Origin: Biomphalaria glabrata
Taxonomy: Eukaryota; Mollusca; Gastropoda; Planorbidae
Direction: 5' to 3'
Assembly (NCBI RefSeq): GCF_947242115.1
Contig: NC_074726.1
Span: 6,317,951 to 6,381,950, forward strand
DNA: 64,000 bases
The notes under the pieces were generated by a model. It saw only the letters and a program-made list of their open reading frames with translations. It was not told the DNA's origin and ran no database searches. The translations under genes and the position numbers were made by a program. Below, in pieces: positions 12,226 to 27,344 of the stretch. Positions within the stretch are counted from its first letter, which is position 1. Each line of letters starts with the position of its first letter.

Positions 12226-12835
12226 TGGGAAAAGTAAGTAGATGTGTGTGTTTATGTATATGTGTATGTAAGGGAGGGTCCAGGGTAATTGTCTTATACA
12301 TAACAAGGCAATATAACCCTCATCATATCGCCTGTAAATATTCTTCAGAGTAGATTCCTTTTCACCTATATGGATCATTACGTTGCGGCATACAAATACT
12401 GTCACGTGTTATTCTAATGTAACTAACCGAGGCTGCTCTGTTATCGGCCTCAGCGTGGCGCCCTTGTGGTAATTCGTAGTAGAGAAGTTTGAAAAAGCGA
12501 ACAGGGAAAAGCACACGGCATCAATTATGATCCACAGTTCGTTCTTGCTAACAGTTATTGCTCATAAGAGAAGCTCGCTAACAACCATCACACCCAACCG
12601 TTTCTCACGAGGCTCGAATGCCGCTGTGGCAGTAAGAATACGTGGAGTATACGTGGGGTTCTGCCTCGGCGTCAAATTTCCAACATGTAAAATAATTTCA
12701 ATCTTAAATTACACATGTTTTAAAGACCTCTAAGCAGTCGACAGCCAATGGCAATGTGTTACACAAAGCAGACGCATGTTGTCGGACGTTTCCTCCGTAT
12801 TGAATCGAATTAAATCTCCTTTCAATCTATTTCAG

Positions 12836-12847
12836 ATGTCGAAATGA
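12836..12847 (+). promoter_or_regulatory. Candidate three-codon upstream ORF overlapping a start codon
   Basis: If the splice acceptor TTTCAG ending at 12835 is used, the exon opens ATGTCGAAATGA. This is a minimal M-S-K ORF whose TGA overlaps the main ATG at 12844. Such an overlap would lower or couple initiation at the receptor start. The acceptor is inferred, so the uORF is tentative. Confidence 0.3.
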
Positions 12848-13785
12848 AAACAAGTCTCCCGATTGCGTCACTTCTTAGCTCAGTCCTCCTAAGTGCTTTA
12901 GGATGCACACTGAAAGACTCGCCCTTTGGATGTTTGTCGGGCCCCTGTCAAGCTGGAGAGTATTTCAATATCACTACCAAATACTGCCAACCATGTCCCG
13001 AAGGTAAGAACACTTTTTTTAGACCAAAGAAGTTAAATAATTTAGATTAAAAAACATTACTTTTATTATCAGGCTCCGTAAGGTTGTTATTGCCGGAAGT
13101 GATAAAGGATATAATATAAGCACTCCAGTTTGTATAAAATGCTTCCAATGGCATGAGTCTGAAATAGCCTCTATGAAACCAGTCCAACTCCTGGCCCTTA
13201 CGTCTGACTCAGATATTGGGTTCGGCTGAATTGCTCCTAAATCAGTAAGTATCGGACAAGGGGGCTCGTAGGCCTTGGTAAACTATGAATTTTTAAACTC
13301 TGTTGCCTTGCAGCTATTCTCAAACATGGGAGAGGTTTCGGGAGTCGACCCTGTCGAAAAATCAGTAGCGGGTGACTACAGCTAATATCTACATTCATCT
13401 CAGTTCTATGATCAATTACAACTACATATATATATATATATATATATATTTGTTAGATATAGTTGTTTAAAAATATTCGGTCGTTGATTTATAGCACTAT
13501 ACAACCAGTAGAACTGAGCCGGTGTAGACGTTTTATATTCATAATGAGAACATGACTTCTTTTTAAACAAACGTTAATATAAATATCATGTATAAATGTA
13601 TGTAGAAATAAATTAAAAACAAGCAAAGGGATAAAAAAAGAATAATATTTCTTAAAAACAAACTTATCTAACGGGAAGACTCGCAAAAATTCCATCCACA
13701 TATCTTAATATTGCAACAACAAGCTCCCTTCTTCTTTAAAAAAATACAATTAATTACCACTAAGTAATTATTAAGTAATTGATTA

Positions 13786-13827
<42 letters not shown>

Positions 13828-16800
13828 TTGTTAGGTACTACAAATAATTGTGTAAATTTTCAAGTTAATCTAAGAATGGGTGTTGGAGAAATATTGTGTA
13901 CAAATTTTGTACCAGACAGACAGAGTGAGTTGATGTACTCTTTGTAATGAACAAGATCAAACGCATTAGCATACTAGATCTGTTCTGTCCCACATCTCTC
14001 GTATGTTCTCTTGTCTTCAAATTTCTGTAATAAACTTAAGGGAGGCGACTCAACGAATACAGAAGTTAATTCACATGGGGACATCACAAACACATAATAA
14101 CAATGTCTGCCTTGAGCACAGCCTTTTCATAAGTTCTTGACTTGGGCGGGACTTCGATTTTTTACTTCAATGTCAACATCATAGACCTAAATATATCTAC
14201 ACTGGACATAGCGTATATCAGTCATTTTAGAATACACTTTTTTTTCTCTACTTTTCTTGCTTAATATCTAATCGCTCGTTCCTTTACTCCGCTGCATATA
14301 TCTCTCAAATTGTAAAATTAAATATCTAATGTTCTGACATTTTACAGGAACCTATCAGGCAGCCGACAGACACAACTGCACTTACTGTAGGTCCTGCTCC
14401 AAGGCAAATGTCCTTAACAACGAGGTCGTGCAGTTTAACTGCACTCGGACGACGGACGCTAAGATTGGATGTAGGAAAAAGTATTGGAGGACTGTAGAAA
14501 ACCAAAGTTTGTTCATATTTTTTTTTTCACTGCGTAGAATAACACAAGAACAATGAAATGTAACGTATCATATAGCAATATAATTAATAAATAAATGAAT
14601 AAGATAAGAAAGACGAAAGAAGAAAGTTGTATTCAATACAGGCCTATATATTTTTACATTGGTGTGGGGTCTTTAAACAAATCGTAATATAGACTGTGGC
14701 GTGGCAGTACAGTTCTTCAGATTTCTTTTCCATTTGCTAAATTATAATAATAATAATAATCATGTTAATAATAATTTTAATAATAACACAGTATTAAAAC
14801 GAATAAATATTATAAATTGATGTTGACCTAGTTATTTGAAACTTCATATTTAAATATACTTGCAGAGATTTAATTAAGTAATTAAGCATGTTTTAATGAG
14901 TTCTATTAATTATAATTATTATTATAGTTCGTGCATCGTGGATGATGACCACTTTTTGTTATCTAGGGGGGCTGAGGGCTTTGTACTGGAGTTTTGTGCC
15001 TCCTCATGTGGCTGGTGAGACCTATGTGAGCCCGGAATGTTCGGCTGCACACTGGGCAGGTTATTCCAGCTGGAGCTAGTGTCGTTGGCCTTGCTTTTCT
15101 TCTCTGGCGCTTTTCTTCTGCAAGCGCTGTTCTCTCGGCAATTTGTGCGCCAGCTTTCACAGCGCGACGCCATGATGCTCTATCATGTGCTTCTGTTTCC
15201 CAGACGGTTGTTTCAATGCTGAAGGCTTTCAGAGAAGCTTTAAGAGTGTCCCTGAAGCGCTTTCTTTGTCCACCTTGTGAGCGCTTTCCTTCGCTTAATT
15301 GGCCATACAGGAGTCGTTTAGGGATATGGTGGTCTTCCGTTCCGCAGGAGTGAGCTGCCCATCACAGCTGGTACTGCATCAGGATTAATTATCATATTTG
15401 AAATTCATTAGTCAATAGATTGATTTCAGAGATTTCACTCTCCTCCCGTCCTCTATTTGTTTTTTAAAATAACTTTTTTTGTTTCATACATAACAGAATC
15501 TAATATATCATTAGGGCATAACCATTTTTGCTATTTGTATTATTCCTTGCAATAGTAGTGAATAATTTTCAATCTGAATCTAAATATTAACCCAAACTTA
15601 AATCTAGATTGGTAGATTATAAGCATTTCTACGATGATCTGTCTCTAGATCCACTGCACAATGAATATTCGTGCTGGCAATGTACGAAGTGTAAAGGGGG
15701 AGAGAAGCTAGTTAAAAGATGCACCGAGTCAGAAAATACAGAGTGTGCTCCCTTGGAAACGAAACCTACTACACTTACTACACCAAAACAAGTACGTCAG
15801 TCTCTCTCATAACCATTAGGAATGTTGACGTTAAACACAGTTATCTCCCTTCATTTTGTGTTTGGATTTTTAACGTTTACACTAATGATCATATAAAATA
15901 TAGTAGCATAGAAAAAGAAGAGAAAGCTATAGAAAGAAAGGTTGTGACGCTATAAGTTAACCTGTAGAAAAATGTAAGAATCAGTCATGTAATTAAATTT
16001 GGAATAGATTTTGACTAACAGTTATAAATCTATCGAGATTACAAATATTTGCACCACTTGTTTTTGTTTAGCGCTATTTCATGCTTTTAGCTCTCTCAAT
16101 ACGCTATGATCCTATCACTTGTCAAGGGGGGGGGGGGCGGGGAGAGAAAAGGGGGTATCTGTGTTATGTTATCATGATCACTTTTTAAATGCATTCATAA
16201 TTTTAAAAAAAAAGTTGAACGATCTAACTATCTGAATTTGAAATGGAAGGCTAAAGCCTCATTGTGACAATATAATATATACAGTTTCAATATAATATAT
16301 CCGGTGTGGTTCACCCCATACAGAGTCAGTTATTGGTTATTTTTGTTTTAAAAAAAAGATTCTTGTTTTGTCAGGTAAAAGAGATATTTGTGCAAAATTT
16401 CAACTTAATTGGAGATTCGGTGTGAGAGAAATAACGTATACAGACTTTTTACCAGACAGACAGACAGACAGAGTGAATTGGTATAAGCTTTCTAATAATG
16501 ATCATATACCTTGCCAAATTTTACATTTCTAAAATACATACATAAACAGCACTTCTTATTGTCTAGAACCCTAAATACCTTGCGTATAGCTATTTATAAT
16601 TAGCCATCATAGATTGGAATATGCAATACAGTTGACCCTTGTGAAGTGATTGTAGTGATTCACATTAGACGAGAGAACCCCACAATCAATGTCGTAACTC
16701 TCAATAGGACAAGGTTTATCTCCCCCTTTTCTATATAAAACAAAATAAATTAAATAGAACAAATAGATTAATTGATCAGTTAATGTTTTGATTGATTCAT

Positions 16801-17383
16801 GTTTTGTCATCGACTATGAATAATTGTACAAAGTTTCAACTTGATCCGAGAATGAGAAGTGGGAGATATATAGTGTAAAATATCCTCCCAGGCAAATAGG
16901 CAGACATAGTGAAAAAAAACTTGATAAGACGGTCTTCTTTTGATAAACATCCAAAGCATGGTTATAGATCTCTAGAAAATACAAATGCGTGTCTTCTTCT
17001 ATCGAAGGTATCGCTTTTGTTACTACTCTTTAATCTCTAAACTAAACTTGTAGTAGTTTCTTGTCAAACCCTTTTGGTTTCAAGAATACTGCTAACAAAT
17101 TAACTATTGATCAATTCTACAAGCATGTCCACAAGCTACGTATTCTAATAAACTTTAATCATTTACAAAGTTTAATGAATTTTATTTTTAGAAAAATAAA
17201 TGTTCATGCTTTAATTTCATTTCTTAATGTTTGTTGGTCTAACACTTTCATTTACTTATTTTTGTCTAATAACAGAGTGACGAGAGGCCCATAGCCAACA
17301 GCTCAGCCCGCTACATGTGTTACATCTTACTTTTCATTTCAGCTATTGTTTGTCTTGCCTATTTTTTGAGAGCCAGAATATGA
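12844..17383 (+). CDS. TNF-receptor-like membrane protein, four exons, four-residue tail
   Basis: Proposed exons: 12844-13003, 14348-14506, 15616-15791 and 17276-17383 (stop TGA 17381-17383), 200 residues. Phases agree (1, 1, 0). Exon 1 encodes a signal peptide (about residues 1-20) and starts a cysteine-rich repeat (GCLSGPCQAGEYF). Exon 2 continues it (CPEGTYQAADRHNCTYC, ending TDAKIGC). Exon 3 holds a second repeat (CWQCTKCKGG, RCTESENTEC) and a Thr/Pro stalk. Exon 4 holds a membrane helix and ends in RARI. The protein would bind ligand at the surface but has no room for a death domain, so a decoy role is likely by analogy with known decoy TNFRs. The exon 2/3 junction is the weakest: the acceptor lacks a good pyrimidine tract, and donor GTAGGA at 14471 is an alternative that would lose one cysteine. 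Confidence 0.72.
13425..13830. repeat. AT and AT/GT microsatellites in intron 1
   Basis: (AT)n lies at about 13426-13450. (AT)n followed by (GT)n lies at about 13788-13827. Both fall in the first intron of the TNFR-like gene. Confidence 0.85.
13842..13950 (+). repeat. Foldback repeat, right arm
   Basis: It matches the right arm of the foldback family: AATAATTGTG, a GAATGGGTGTTGGAGAAAT region, then CCAGACAGACAGAGTGAGTT. The best palindromic copy is at 33296-33695. Confidence 0.7.
14935..15390 (-). mobile_element. LINE C-terminal remnant with C2H2 finger
   Basis: Minus-strand translation at 14963-15160 gives an Arg/Lys/Glu-rich helix and CPVCSRTFRAHIGLTSHMRRH, a C2H2 finger. Upstream in other frames lie WxxAVKAG- and KRFRDTLK-like pieces. 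This arrangement is the known C-terminal tail of several LINE reverse transcriptase ORFs. It sits in intron 2 of the TNFR-like gene, against the gene's direction, and is broken by frame changes. Confidence 0.7.
16325..16932 (+). repeat. Two foldback right arms
   Basis: 16325-16496 and about 16803-16932 each run from a TTGTTTTGTCA-like start through CAAARTTTCAACTTGAT to GACAGACAGAGTG or a worn version of it. Both match the right arm of the foldback family, one after the other in the same direction. Confidence 0.65.
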
Positions 17384-17404
17384 GCGCTTCATATGAATGC
17401 TGAC

Positions 17405-17683
<279 letters not shown>

Positions 17684-17699
17684 GCCTGACTCTCTCTCT

Positions 17700-20060
17700 A
17701 TATATAGAGAGAAATGTGTGTATATACATATATAGGCAATACATTATATTTAAATTAATTATGTAATTTACATATACACAATTATGCATATGTATTTTTT
17801 CATTGTTGATTTCTTTTAACGCCTCTTTTTTTTCCAATTTGCACAAGTGTTGCTAATTGAATGAATGTAAATCTAACGTTTCCTTTGAGACCTTGATGTC
17901 TCTTGTAATGTGTAACTAGTCGAGACTATGTCTCTTAAACGTATACTCGCCTTCTCTTGCCAGTCTGAAACATTGCGAAGGATCCAAGTAGCTGTAACAT
18001 TTTTTTCATACCTTTTACCGATGGCTCATATGCTCATATGCCCCAAGATTCTCGGAATTAAACAAAAAATTCAATATACAACAAATGACTTTCTTCTTTA
18101 AGCTCTTTTTTTCAAATGATTAAATTGTAAGTATAAATGCCAGTTTTTATCTTCTTTTTAAACTAAAATGGCAAAAAAAACATTCTTGAAATGTAATATG
18201 TGAATTAATTTCTTTACTTGACCTACAGATATATTTGGGACCAAACATAAACGTCAACCTTGACCTTTGGTTGTGCTTATTATCTTATGACAAATAAATT
18301 GGTTTTATAGATGTTTGTTTCATAAAATTGAGGACTGTCATTAATTTATCTTTTTGATGACGTCAAACACATGAACTAAGTTACTCTCTAAACCAAATGC
18401 ACATGGTTTCTGACAAGATTATATGTTCCTTTGCCCGTATTGCCTACGATGAATTATAATTAATATAGACCCAAAGCGAACTTGATTTTGCATCAAAGGT
18501 GACGAAATATGCAGCCGCAGCTGAGTCTGCCTAAGAACATGAAATACATTATTCGTCATAATCCAGCGAACGTTAAGAAAATAGCGTACTATTATTATTA
18601 TTATTGCATTTGTATGTACAATGTTACTAGTTGATCTAGTAATAAGGTCTAATAAATGCTAAAAACAAACTTTAACATAATCTGCATGGCTAAGAATCAA
18701 AACAGAGTTTCTATGGTGATGCTTTAATGGTTATTCCTTTTAATAATATTTGAATATTGCAGTAAGTACTTTAAATTTTAGACAAAAATATGTCACACTA
18801 TACATTATTTTTTGGGGTTTGTAAATATATGGCATATTATTATATTAGATTATATCAGCTTCTTAACATTTTTAAAATTGCATTTTGAAATAAATTAAAA
18901 AAAATCATTTTTAATTTGTCATGTCTTTTTTCTAATGTAAAATATAATTATCAGAAGATAATCTTGGCTCTTTATTGAACTAAATATTGTTATAGTTTCA
19001 ACGATAATATAATATATTATAATATAATATAATAATAATAATGCAAGAAATGATCACCTCACCTACTTGATGTGGACAGTTTACTGGGTAGTACTCTATA
19101 ATAGCCACAGTTTTTGTTCATAATTAGCAACTATGAAGACTTATTACAAGTCAATGGTCGTTGGAACCATTGTGACTGGCGTCTCCCCAAAACAGTTATA
19201 ATGTTAGTACTCAGGCCAGCTTCAACTGATTTGCTTTTCTGGGTACTAATTCTACTGATTCACAGTTTCACGAGAGACAACCACTGTGTCAATTTCTAAG
19301 TTAACTATTTCCGAATGATCCTTGCAGGGATTTGTCTCCCTTCCTCCATCACAAATCATTAGCCCGCAATCGGGGAATATCACTTTTAGTTTTAATACAC
19401 TGTATTCTCGTCTTTGTCTGTACTGATTTTTAAGATCCTGTTTACGTTTAGCAACAAAATACAATAACATAGAAAAAAAAGAGAAAGAGAAAAGGGGAAA
19501 TGTAGGGGTGATATAAGGTAACCTGAATAAAAGCGTAGGAAAACGAAAAGAAAATTCTGAGAGATTTCTAAGAAAATGGATAATATAACCAATGTCAAGG
19601 ACGATAAACTGGTCTTTCAATAGTCATCAATCACGTTTGATGACTAAATTTCTCAAGAGCAGCCCAGGTCAAAGACAGAAACCATAGAAACAAGCTGGCT
19701 AGATAAAAAAAAAAGAAGTAACATGTATCTAACGGTTCAAAATATCCAGCCCTCTTAAAAGGAACCATACATAAACTATTTCCAAATCATAGTCAGAAGT
19801 AATGAATTGTCCGCCGGAATGAGCTATTTACAAATCGATCTGGCAGGAGAATAACAAAACGATCACATTGCCAACAAATGATATAAACGAGATTAAGTAT
19901 AGAAATTCAGAATAGTTTCTAGTAGTATGATTTGCTTTTAGCATCAAAGTATAGAAACGAACAAGGTGGATTAGATTTATAGTACAGCAGGTCAATATAT
20001 CATAACAATACGAATTTAGACACAAATTAATAAATATACAAGGCTAAAAAGAATCCAATG
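17700..20060. other. Intergenic, no recognisable gene
   Basis: AT-rich sequence between two converging genes. Simple AAT-type repeats lie near 18590-18605 and 19000-19045. The minus-strand open frame at 19252-19620 has no recognisable domain and low complexity. Confidence 0.5.
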
Positions 20061-20067
20061 GTTCTTA

Positions 20068-23000
20068 TCAAACATTACTTGCTTGATCATTGCGACTGAA
20101 TTTTTTCTGGAGAGCTTTCAAAAGACTTTTCTTTGTTTTTTCTGTCCCTTTAGACCTGAGGCTTCGCTGTTCTTCTTTAATTTCTTGTAAACGGGCGTTC
20201 GCCAACAGAATTTGTTTCTTTTGTTCTTCCCAAAGCAGCTTGTGTTGCGCCTCGAATTTTTTCCTTTCCTTTTTCCACTGATCTTGTACTTTCTTGGTGA
20301 GGTGAAGCTGGGACTCCTCAAAGCGATCTTCATCTTTCTCCGTCATTCGATTCTCTTTCAATTGTTCTTGAAATTCTTTGCGTTGCCTCTCCAACTCAGC
20401 TTCGTGCTGTTTCGCAGCTTTGGCCATTGCTTTCTGAAATTTTTTCTTCTCGTCGGCGACTTTCAGGGACAGTGCCGACTCGTCTCTCACTGAACAGATA
20501 AGCGACCACACGTGAAGTGCTAAGCTATGCAAAACGCCTGTGCCTTTATCTTTAACTTTAATATGTTCATACAATCTATTGGCTTTTTCCGTCAGTTCCT
20601 GCAAATCCTGATCGTGCATCCCAGGTTGGTCGCCGTTTTGAATGGACGTAAGTTTTTGAAAAATTAAATCCGCCTCTATCATTATTGCCTCCTCGATGAT
20701 GTCTTGATTAGATTTTAAAATGATGGTATCCCTAGATCTCTGCGCTAAGTCGAAATGATCATTTGTGTAACGACTATTTTGAACTTTTAAATTTTGAATC
20801 AAACTTAGAAGCTCTTTCACCTGTTTCTTATGTTTTCCCTTGTCATTGGTTTTGTTGTCGAATAAAACGATTCTGTTGCCGCACTCTTTGAGTAATTTAG
20901 AAAAGAAAAGGCTGTCTTGAGTTCTGAGCCAATCTTGGAAACTTTTTCTAGTTTCCCTTTCAAACAAATCTCCGCAGGTCATGACGATGATACAAAACTT
21001 GCTGAAGAAGTGCTGGCCGAAAATTTCCTTGAGAAGAGTAACGGTGTCCTCGTCTTCTAAAGTAAACCTCGTCCCGTAGCGGACAACCAGCAGAAAGGCG
21101 TGATATCCTTCAGGGTTGATGGCGATTGCTTGGGATATAGACTCCAGCGTGTTGACGTTAGCCGCTTGCTTGTCCATGCCTGTGTCTCCGACACCAGGTC
21201 CATCGATGACTTTTATTCTTTGTCCTTCTATTTCAGCTACACCGGACTCGACTCGTTTTGTAACCGATGTCAGCGTTGATTTGCTTTCAAAAATTTGGCG
21301 TCCCAGTATAGTATTTCCTAGAGCACTCTTTCCGTTGCCCGTTTTACCAATCAGTAAAATGTCGATCTGTTGAATGTTGTTGGCTTTGTAAAACCTTCAG
21401 AAAGAGGATAATAGATACATAACACGTCTATAATAAGAAATGCAGTACAACTTATCACAGTATTCACATTAATTTTTAATTATATTTTAAAATATATACA
21501 TTTCAAATGTACATTTTTGAAGTCTAAGTGAATTATTAATAAAATTTTAAAAAAAATCTTGTGTGAAGCAGGTCTCTTTGAGCGATTGTTCCGAATCGGC
21601 GCCTCGCGCCTGGGGGGGGGGGGAAGACCCCTCAATTTAAATTTAGCATGTTTGATTTAAAGGGTTAACTTATTAAGTGTATCATACGATTAACATTACT
21701 TTAAGTAGCCACTAGCGCCAATAACGTTTGAACTTCTTCCTATGCATACATATCATAATAAATGCTGATATAATGATTTAATTAATAGTTAAAAATTGTA
21801 AATAAAAAAATCCATTAAATTGGGTCCCGCACTTTGTAAGGCCGGCCCTGGCGTCATGACGTAATCACAATAACGATATCTGATTCCTCCACTCCCTGTG
21901 TCCATAACTGACGTAAGGTGTTGAGACTCTTAATGAAATGGCGAAGAAAACACGTAAAGGAATGGACTTGACTGTAAGTAAAGTTCCCCTTTCAGGCCTT
22001 GTGGTCTATTGGGCAGATGATGTAAAGGTCATCTGTTTCTGTGGCCTACAGTTAAAGAGGGTGTCATGTGGCTTACACAACGACCAACCGCCTTTACTTT
22101 TCCCCAACTAATGTCAGGTACCCATTAGAGCTGGGTGGACTCAGAGGCGCCCAAAGATCCCGAAATTAAAAATCCCAGTCTTCACCAGGATTCAAACCCG
22201 TGACCCCGGTTCGGAAGCCAAGCGTCTTACCACTCAGCCACCGCGCCACCGGACTTGACTGGGATGTCATTAAAACCAAATATCTATCGTAAATATATAA
22301 AACTAGCCCATCCGCAATGTAGCTTACTCCGCTATGTTAGTGACGGGTGAAAACTTCCTGAAAGACAGTTGTCCATTTTTAGGGAGGGCGCAGATGCGGG
22401 CGGAAGGGGGACATGGTTGGGCGACGTAGATAATTATATATTGAGAGACTTGTCCTCCCCTCCCCCCCATCTTTTTTTCTGAGCCGCGGTCTCTGTCGCC
22501 GCTAAAGTTACGGTGGGTAACTAGTCCGACATGCAGTTATCTCTCCATGAGTTTTTCATCGAGGGTTAGAGAGTTGGCGTGCGTGCGTGGTGTCCCGCAT
22601 GATTGGGCCACGTGGAGAATTATATATATATAATTATATACATAAATATAACTTTACTTACTCGTTGAAATCACAACATAATGGTTCAGTGGCTCCAACT
22701 AAATCTGGTATGTCGTAAATATTTTCATTGAACTAAAAATAGAACAAAAATTATAGAGGAAGTGACAGTTCTTATACATACACACATATATATTTTGGGC
22801 GTAGTGAAAATACCATAATTAAAAATCCAAATCTTCATCGAGATTTGAACACCTGGCCCCCCCTCGGTACGGAAGTCGAGTGCTTTACCACTCAGCAACC
22901 ACGCCCGACAAAAAACGTTGACGGAGATTCAAACTTGGTATCACTCAAGCTAACATCAAGCACACTACGACGGAACCAAAATAATAAATATGTAGATATT

Positions 23001-23892
23001 GTAATCATTTCTAAAACAAGTTTCATAAGTATGTTCATGCTAGAAAATTCATTGATGCGTGCTATGGACACAAAAATAATAAATTCAGTGGAGTAGTTAG
23101 GGCTTTGGGGATCTGGAAGGCTTGACCTCTTTAGGGGCTCTAGTATTTTGACATTCGACATCATGACATAAGATAATGGCTTAATATATAAAGTTAATGT
23201 ATCTAACTAATTAGGGACCCCCCTCTAGTGGGGGTGTGGGGGATTTAAAAATTTCGAACCCTCACCCCAGCTACGCCATTACTAATCGTCTTCAAGAAGT
23301 TTGAAAATAAAAATTAAAAGGTACATTAGCTTCTTCAGTATTCAGAATTTTCAAAGTGTATGAATATTGTAAGCACACACATATAAACCATTTTTAAAAT
23401 AAGATTTTAAAGGCAGATCTCGTTATTCAATAGCTGTATGAAGATATCAAATATAACAAAACATGGAATATATTATAGAATATTATAGAATAAAGCCTCA
23501 TCAAGAGGAGTAATTCAATATATACCACGGCATATATTAAATACAATTAATCTCCCTTTTTCAATGCCAAAACAATAATTATTTACGAATAGTTAATAAG
23601 CTTATTGGTTATTTTTAAAAAATTTTTTTTACTGATTCTTGTTTTGTCAGGTACAAGAAATAATTTTGCAAACTTTTGTTTACTAGACAAACAGAGTGAG
23701 TTGATATAAGCTTTGTAAACAGAACTTTTAAGAACATATTACCTTAGATTTCCGTTTTTGGTGAGACTGATAAATTTTTTTCTGTTTCCTTAACAAACGG
23801 TCAAATTTATCATCATCTTGTAACTCCTCTTCTGACGTACTGAGCTCAGAAATGTCATCTTGGTCCGTTAACCCACTTGAACCAGAAGCCAT
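20068..23892 (-). CDS. AIG1/GIMAP-type GTPase with C-terminal coiled coil
   Basis: Three exons on the minus strand: 23892-23743, 22732-22662 and 21394-20068 (phases 0 and 2), 515 residues. Residues 1-74 form an acidic then basic N-terminal extension. G1 is GKTGNGKS at 90-97 and G3 is DGPG at 138-141, followed by VGDTG. The AIG1-specific box YHAFLLVVRYGTRFT follows, and the G4-like motif is TCGD at 213-216. Residues from about 385 to 515 are rich in Lys, Glu and Gln and predicted as coiled coil. GIMAP proteins bind GTP and scaffold on membranes, acting in immune-cell survival. They are expanded in gastropods and bivalves. Neighbour: a second AIG1 gene head to head at 30.3 kb. The first exon follows TTTAATACAG, so a spliced 5' leader is likely. 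Confidence 0.88.
21570..21851. mobile_element. Probable hAT-type MITE remnant
   Basis: The right end GTCCCGCACTTTG followed by AAGGCCGGCCCTG (ending 21851) resembles the CCGGCCCTG end of the MITE at 2505-3032. The left side is a G-tract after GGCGCCTCGCGCC and has no clear partner end. It lies in intron 2 of the GIMAP gene. Confidence 0.4.
21990..22250 (-). mobile_element. tRNA-derived SINE (GAGTGGTAAGACGC head)
   Basis: Minus-strand order: GGTGGCTGAGTGGTAAGACG (A box), GGTTTGAATCC (B box), AATTTCGGGATCTTTGGGCG, TAATGGGTACCTGACATTAG, then a 3' part with ATGACACC and ATCTGCCCAATAGACC. This is the most abundant SINE here; other copies are at 22.8, 30.8, 32.7, 34.4, 42.8, 45.1 and 52.7 kb. Confidence 0.85.
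22797..22910 (-). mobile_element. tRNA-derived SINE, head only
   Basis: The tRNA-like head (TGCTGAGTGGTAAAGCACTC on the minus strand), a worn B box and the start of the body are present. The 3' part is missing. It lies in intron 1 of the GIMAP gene. Confidence 0.7.
23087..23282. mobile_element. Degraded CAGTGGCGTAGCTA-type MITE
   Basis: The ends CAGTGGAGTAGTTAGG and AGCTACGCCATTA, and an interior with GACATTCGACATCATGACAT, match the family at 4440 and 63707. No clear target duplication remains. Confidence 0.7.
23605..23722 (+). repeat. Foldback right arm
   Basis: It runs from TTGTTTTGTCAGGTACAAG through TTTTGCAAAC to ACAGAGTGAGTTGATATAAG, matching the right arm of the foldback family. Part of the middle is deleted. 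It ends about 20 bp before the splice donor of GIMAP exon 1. Confidence 0.7.
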
Positions 23893-23954
23893 GCTTATCT
23901 TAATATCTGTATTAAATGTACAAATCTAATACATACATCAGAAAGTAAGGCGTA

Positions 23955-24180
23955 TGTATATATGCATGTATGTATGTGTGTATGTATGTATGTATGTATG
24001 TATGTATGTATGTATGTATGTATGTATGTATGTATGTATGTATGTATGTATGTATGTATGTATGTATGTATATATGTATGAATGTATGTATGTATGTATG
24101 TATGAATGTATGTATGTATGTATGTATCAATGTATTTCTGTATGTATGTATGTATGAAGGTATGTATGTATATATATAAA
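23955..24180. repeat. (TATG)n microsatellite
   Basis: About 200 bp of TATG units with scattered variants, ending in (AT)n. It lies about 60 bp upstream of the GIMAP start codon, in the likely 5' intron. Confidence 0.95.
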
Positions 24181-24194
24181 ATATATATATATAT

Positions 24195-26216
<2,022 letters not shown>

Positions 26217-26382
26217 AAAGCGGTTAAAACAAAGCAGATCAGCATTTCAAACAGAACTCACAAATCACAAAAAATGCAACTGAAATAGCATGACTATATG
26301 GGGCGAGGACAAATTAGGAAAATCAATGCTAGGAAAAAAAATTATGTGTCAGGCAAAAAAAACCCAACAAACTTATACAAGC

Positions 26383-26608
26383 GTGGTCGAGAGGCCAAGT
26401 ACGCTTGAACTTTACTAGGCTTGGCAACCTATGAAGGGGTCTCGAGGTTCAACACCCGACTTGAGCAGAGTTGTGTTTACTAAGCGCCTAGAAGCTGCAG
26501 GGAAATCCTTCTGCCAGATATCCCCTCAACTATTTAATGATAATGTCCCAGCCATAGCGCTCTGAGCATGCATGCTAAAAGCATGAAAGTATCGTGACAT
26601 AAAAGGTC
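26383..26608 (+). mobile_element. tRNA-derived SINE, second family
   Basis: The head GCGTGGTCGAGAGGCCAAGT is a tRNA A-box region, and GAGGTTCAACACCCG fits a worn B box. The body has TTGAGCAGAGTTGTGTTTAC. The tail has TAGCGCTCTGAGCATGC and CATGAAAGTATC. Related pieces occur at 11695-11890 (reverse) and 45825-45965. Confidence 0.7.
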
Positions 26609-26883
26609 AACATCAGGTGAATATAAACCATCCAACTTAAAAATAAGAAGGCAAAAAGGGCTGAAATAATAAATTACTGAGTAACAAATATGGATAAGTC
26701 GAGGTTATAATACTTTACGAGCACTGTTGGTGATGACTTGTGTAAAAGACACGCTCATTAGAGTAATCAATCTTATTAGTTATCCTATCTTACTTGATAA
26801 TATCTCTTCGTAAATATTGAAAGTACAACGATATCATCTGTTTCTATGAACTTAATAGTGATGTGAATAAATATTGGACTTAC

Positions 26884-27130
26884 TTGATGAGGTTGTATTG
26901 TGAAATGATTAGTCTTTTATGATAGACGACAAATGAGACTGCCTTGTCTGAATAGGTTTGACAATGTAAGTCACTGCAGGGACATCTTGATAAACTGCAT
27001 TCTTCCTTTGACTTCGGACTTAAAACACACGTCAAATGTATAAACTTTTTAAATACACAGATATTAATACAGAGATAATATAATAATGCCAAATGTTTGT
27101 TCTCTCTGAGACTTTATCAGATTTATATAG
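26884..27130 (-). promoter_or_regulatory. Candidate promoter and leader exon for the minus-strand GIMAP gene
   Basis: Read on the minus strand there is a TATA box (CTATATAAAT, 27130-27121), then about 215 bp ending in CATCAA followed by the consensus donor GTAAGT (donor G at 26883). A matching acceptor, TTTAATACAG, lies just before the GIMAP ATG at 23892. I infer a non-coding leader exon of about 27095-26884. The open frame inside it lacks an ATG start and a known domain. Confidence 0.3.
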
Positions 27131-27344
27131 GTACCACCTACAATGATCATATGGAGAGGTGTACAAAGTTTATTACCAGGTTATTGTCTTTTATATCAGT
27201 AGCTCCCAAACTTATATGTTGATATACCATAATATATATATATATCAATACACATATTCTTCGCGTCGTTTCACAAGAAGAGGTTCTGAAAGGATCATGG
27301 AGGGCTCTGACCAGATGTTAGTTTATGTTTGTTTTTCCCCCTAG

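Noticed and set aside
19252-19620. 122-residue minus-strand frame between the TNFR-like and GIMAP genes
   Set aside because: Low-complexity aromatic and hydrophobic content, no recognisable motif, no conserved neighbour.
26880-27092. Cys-rich 70-residue minus-strand frame as a secreted peptide gene
   Set aside because: It has no ATG start and the cysteine spacing fits no family I know. A non-coding leader exon explains the TATA box and donor better.
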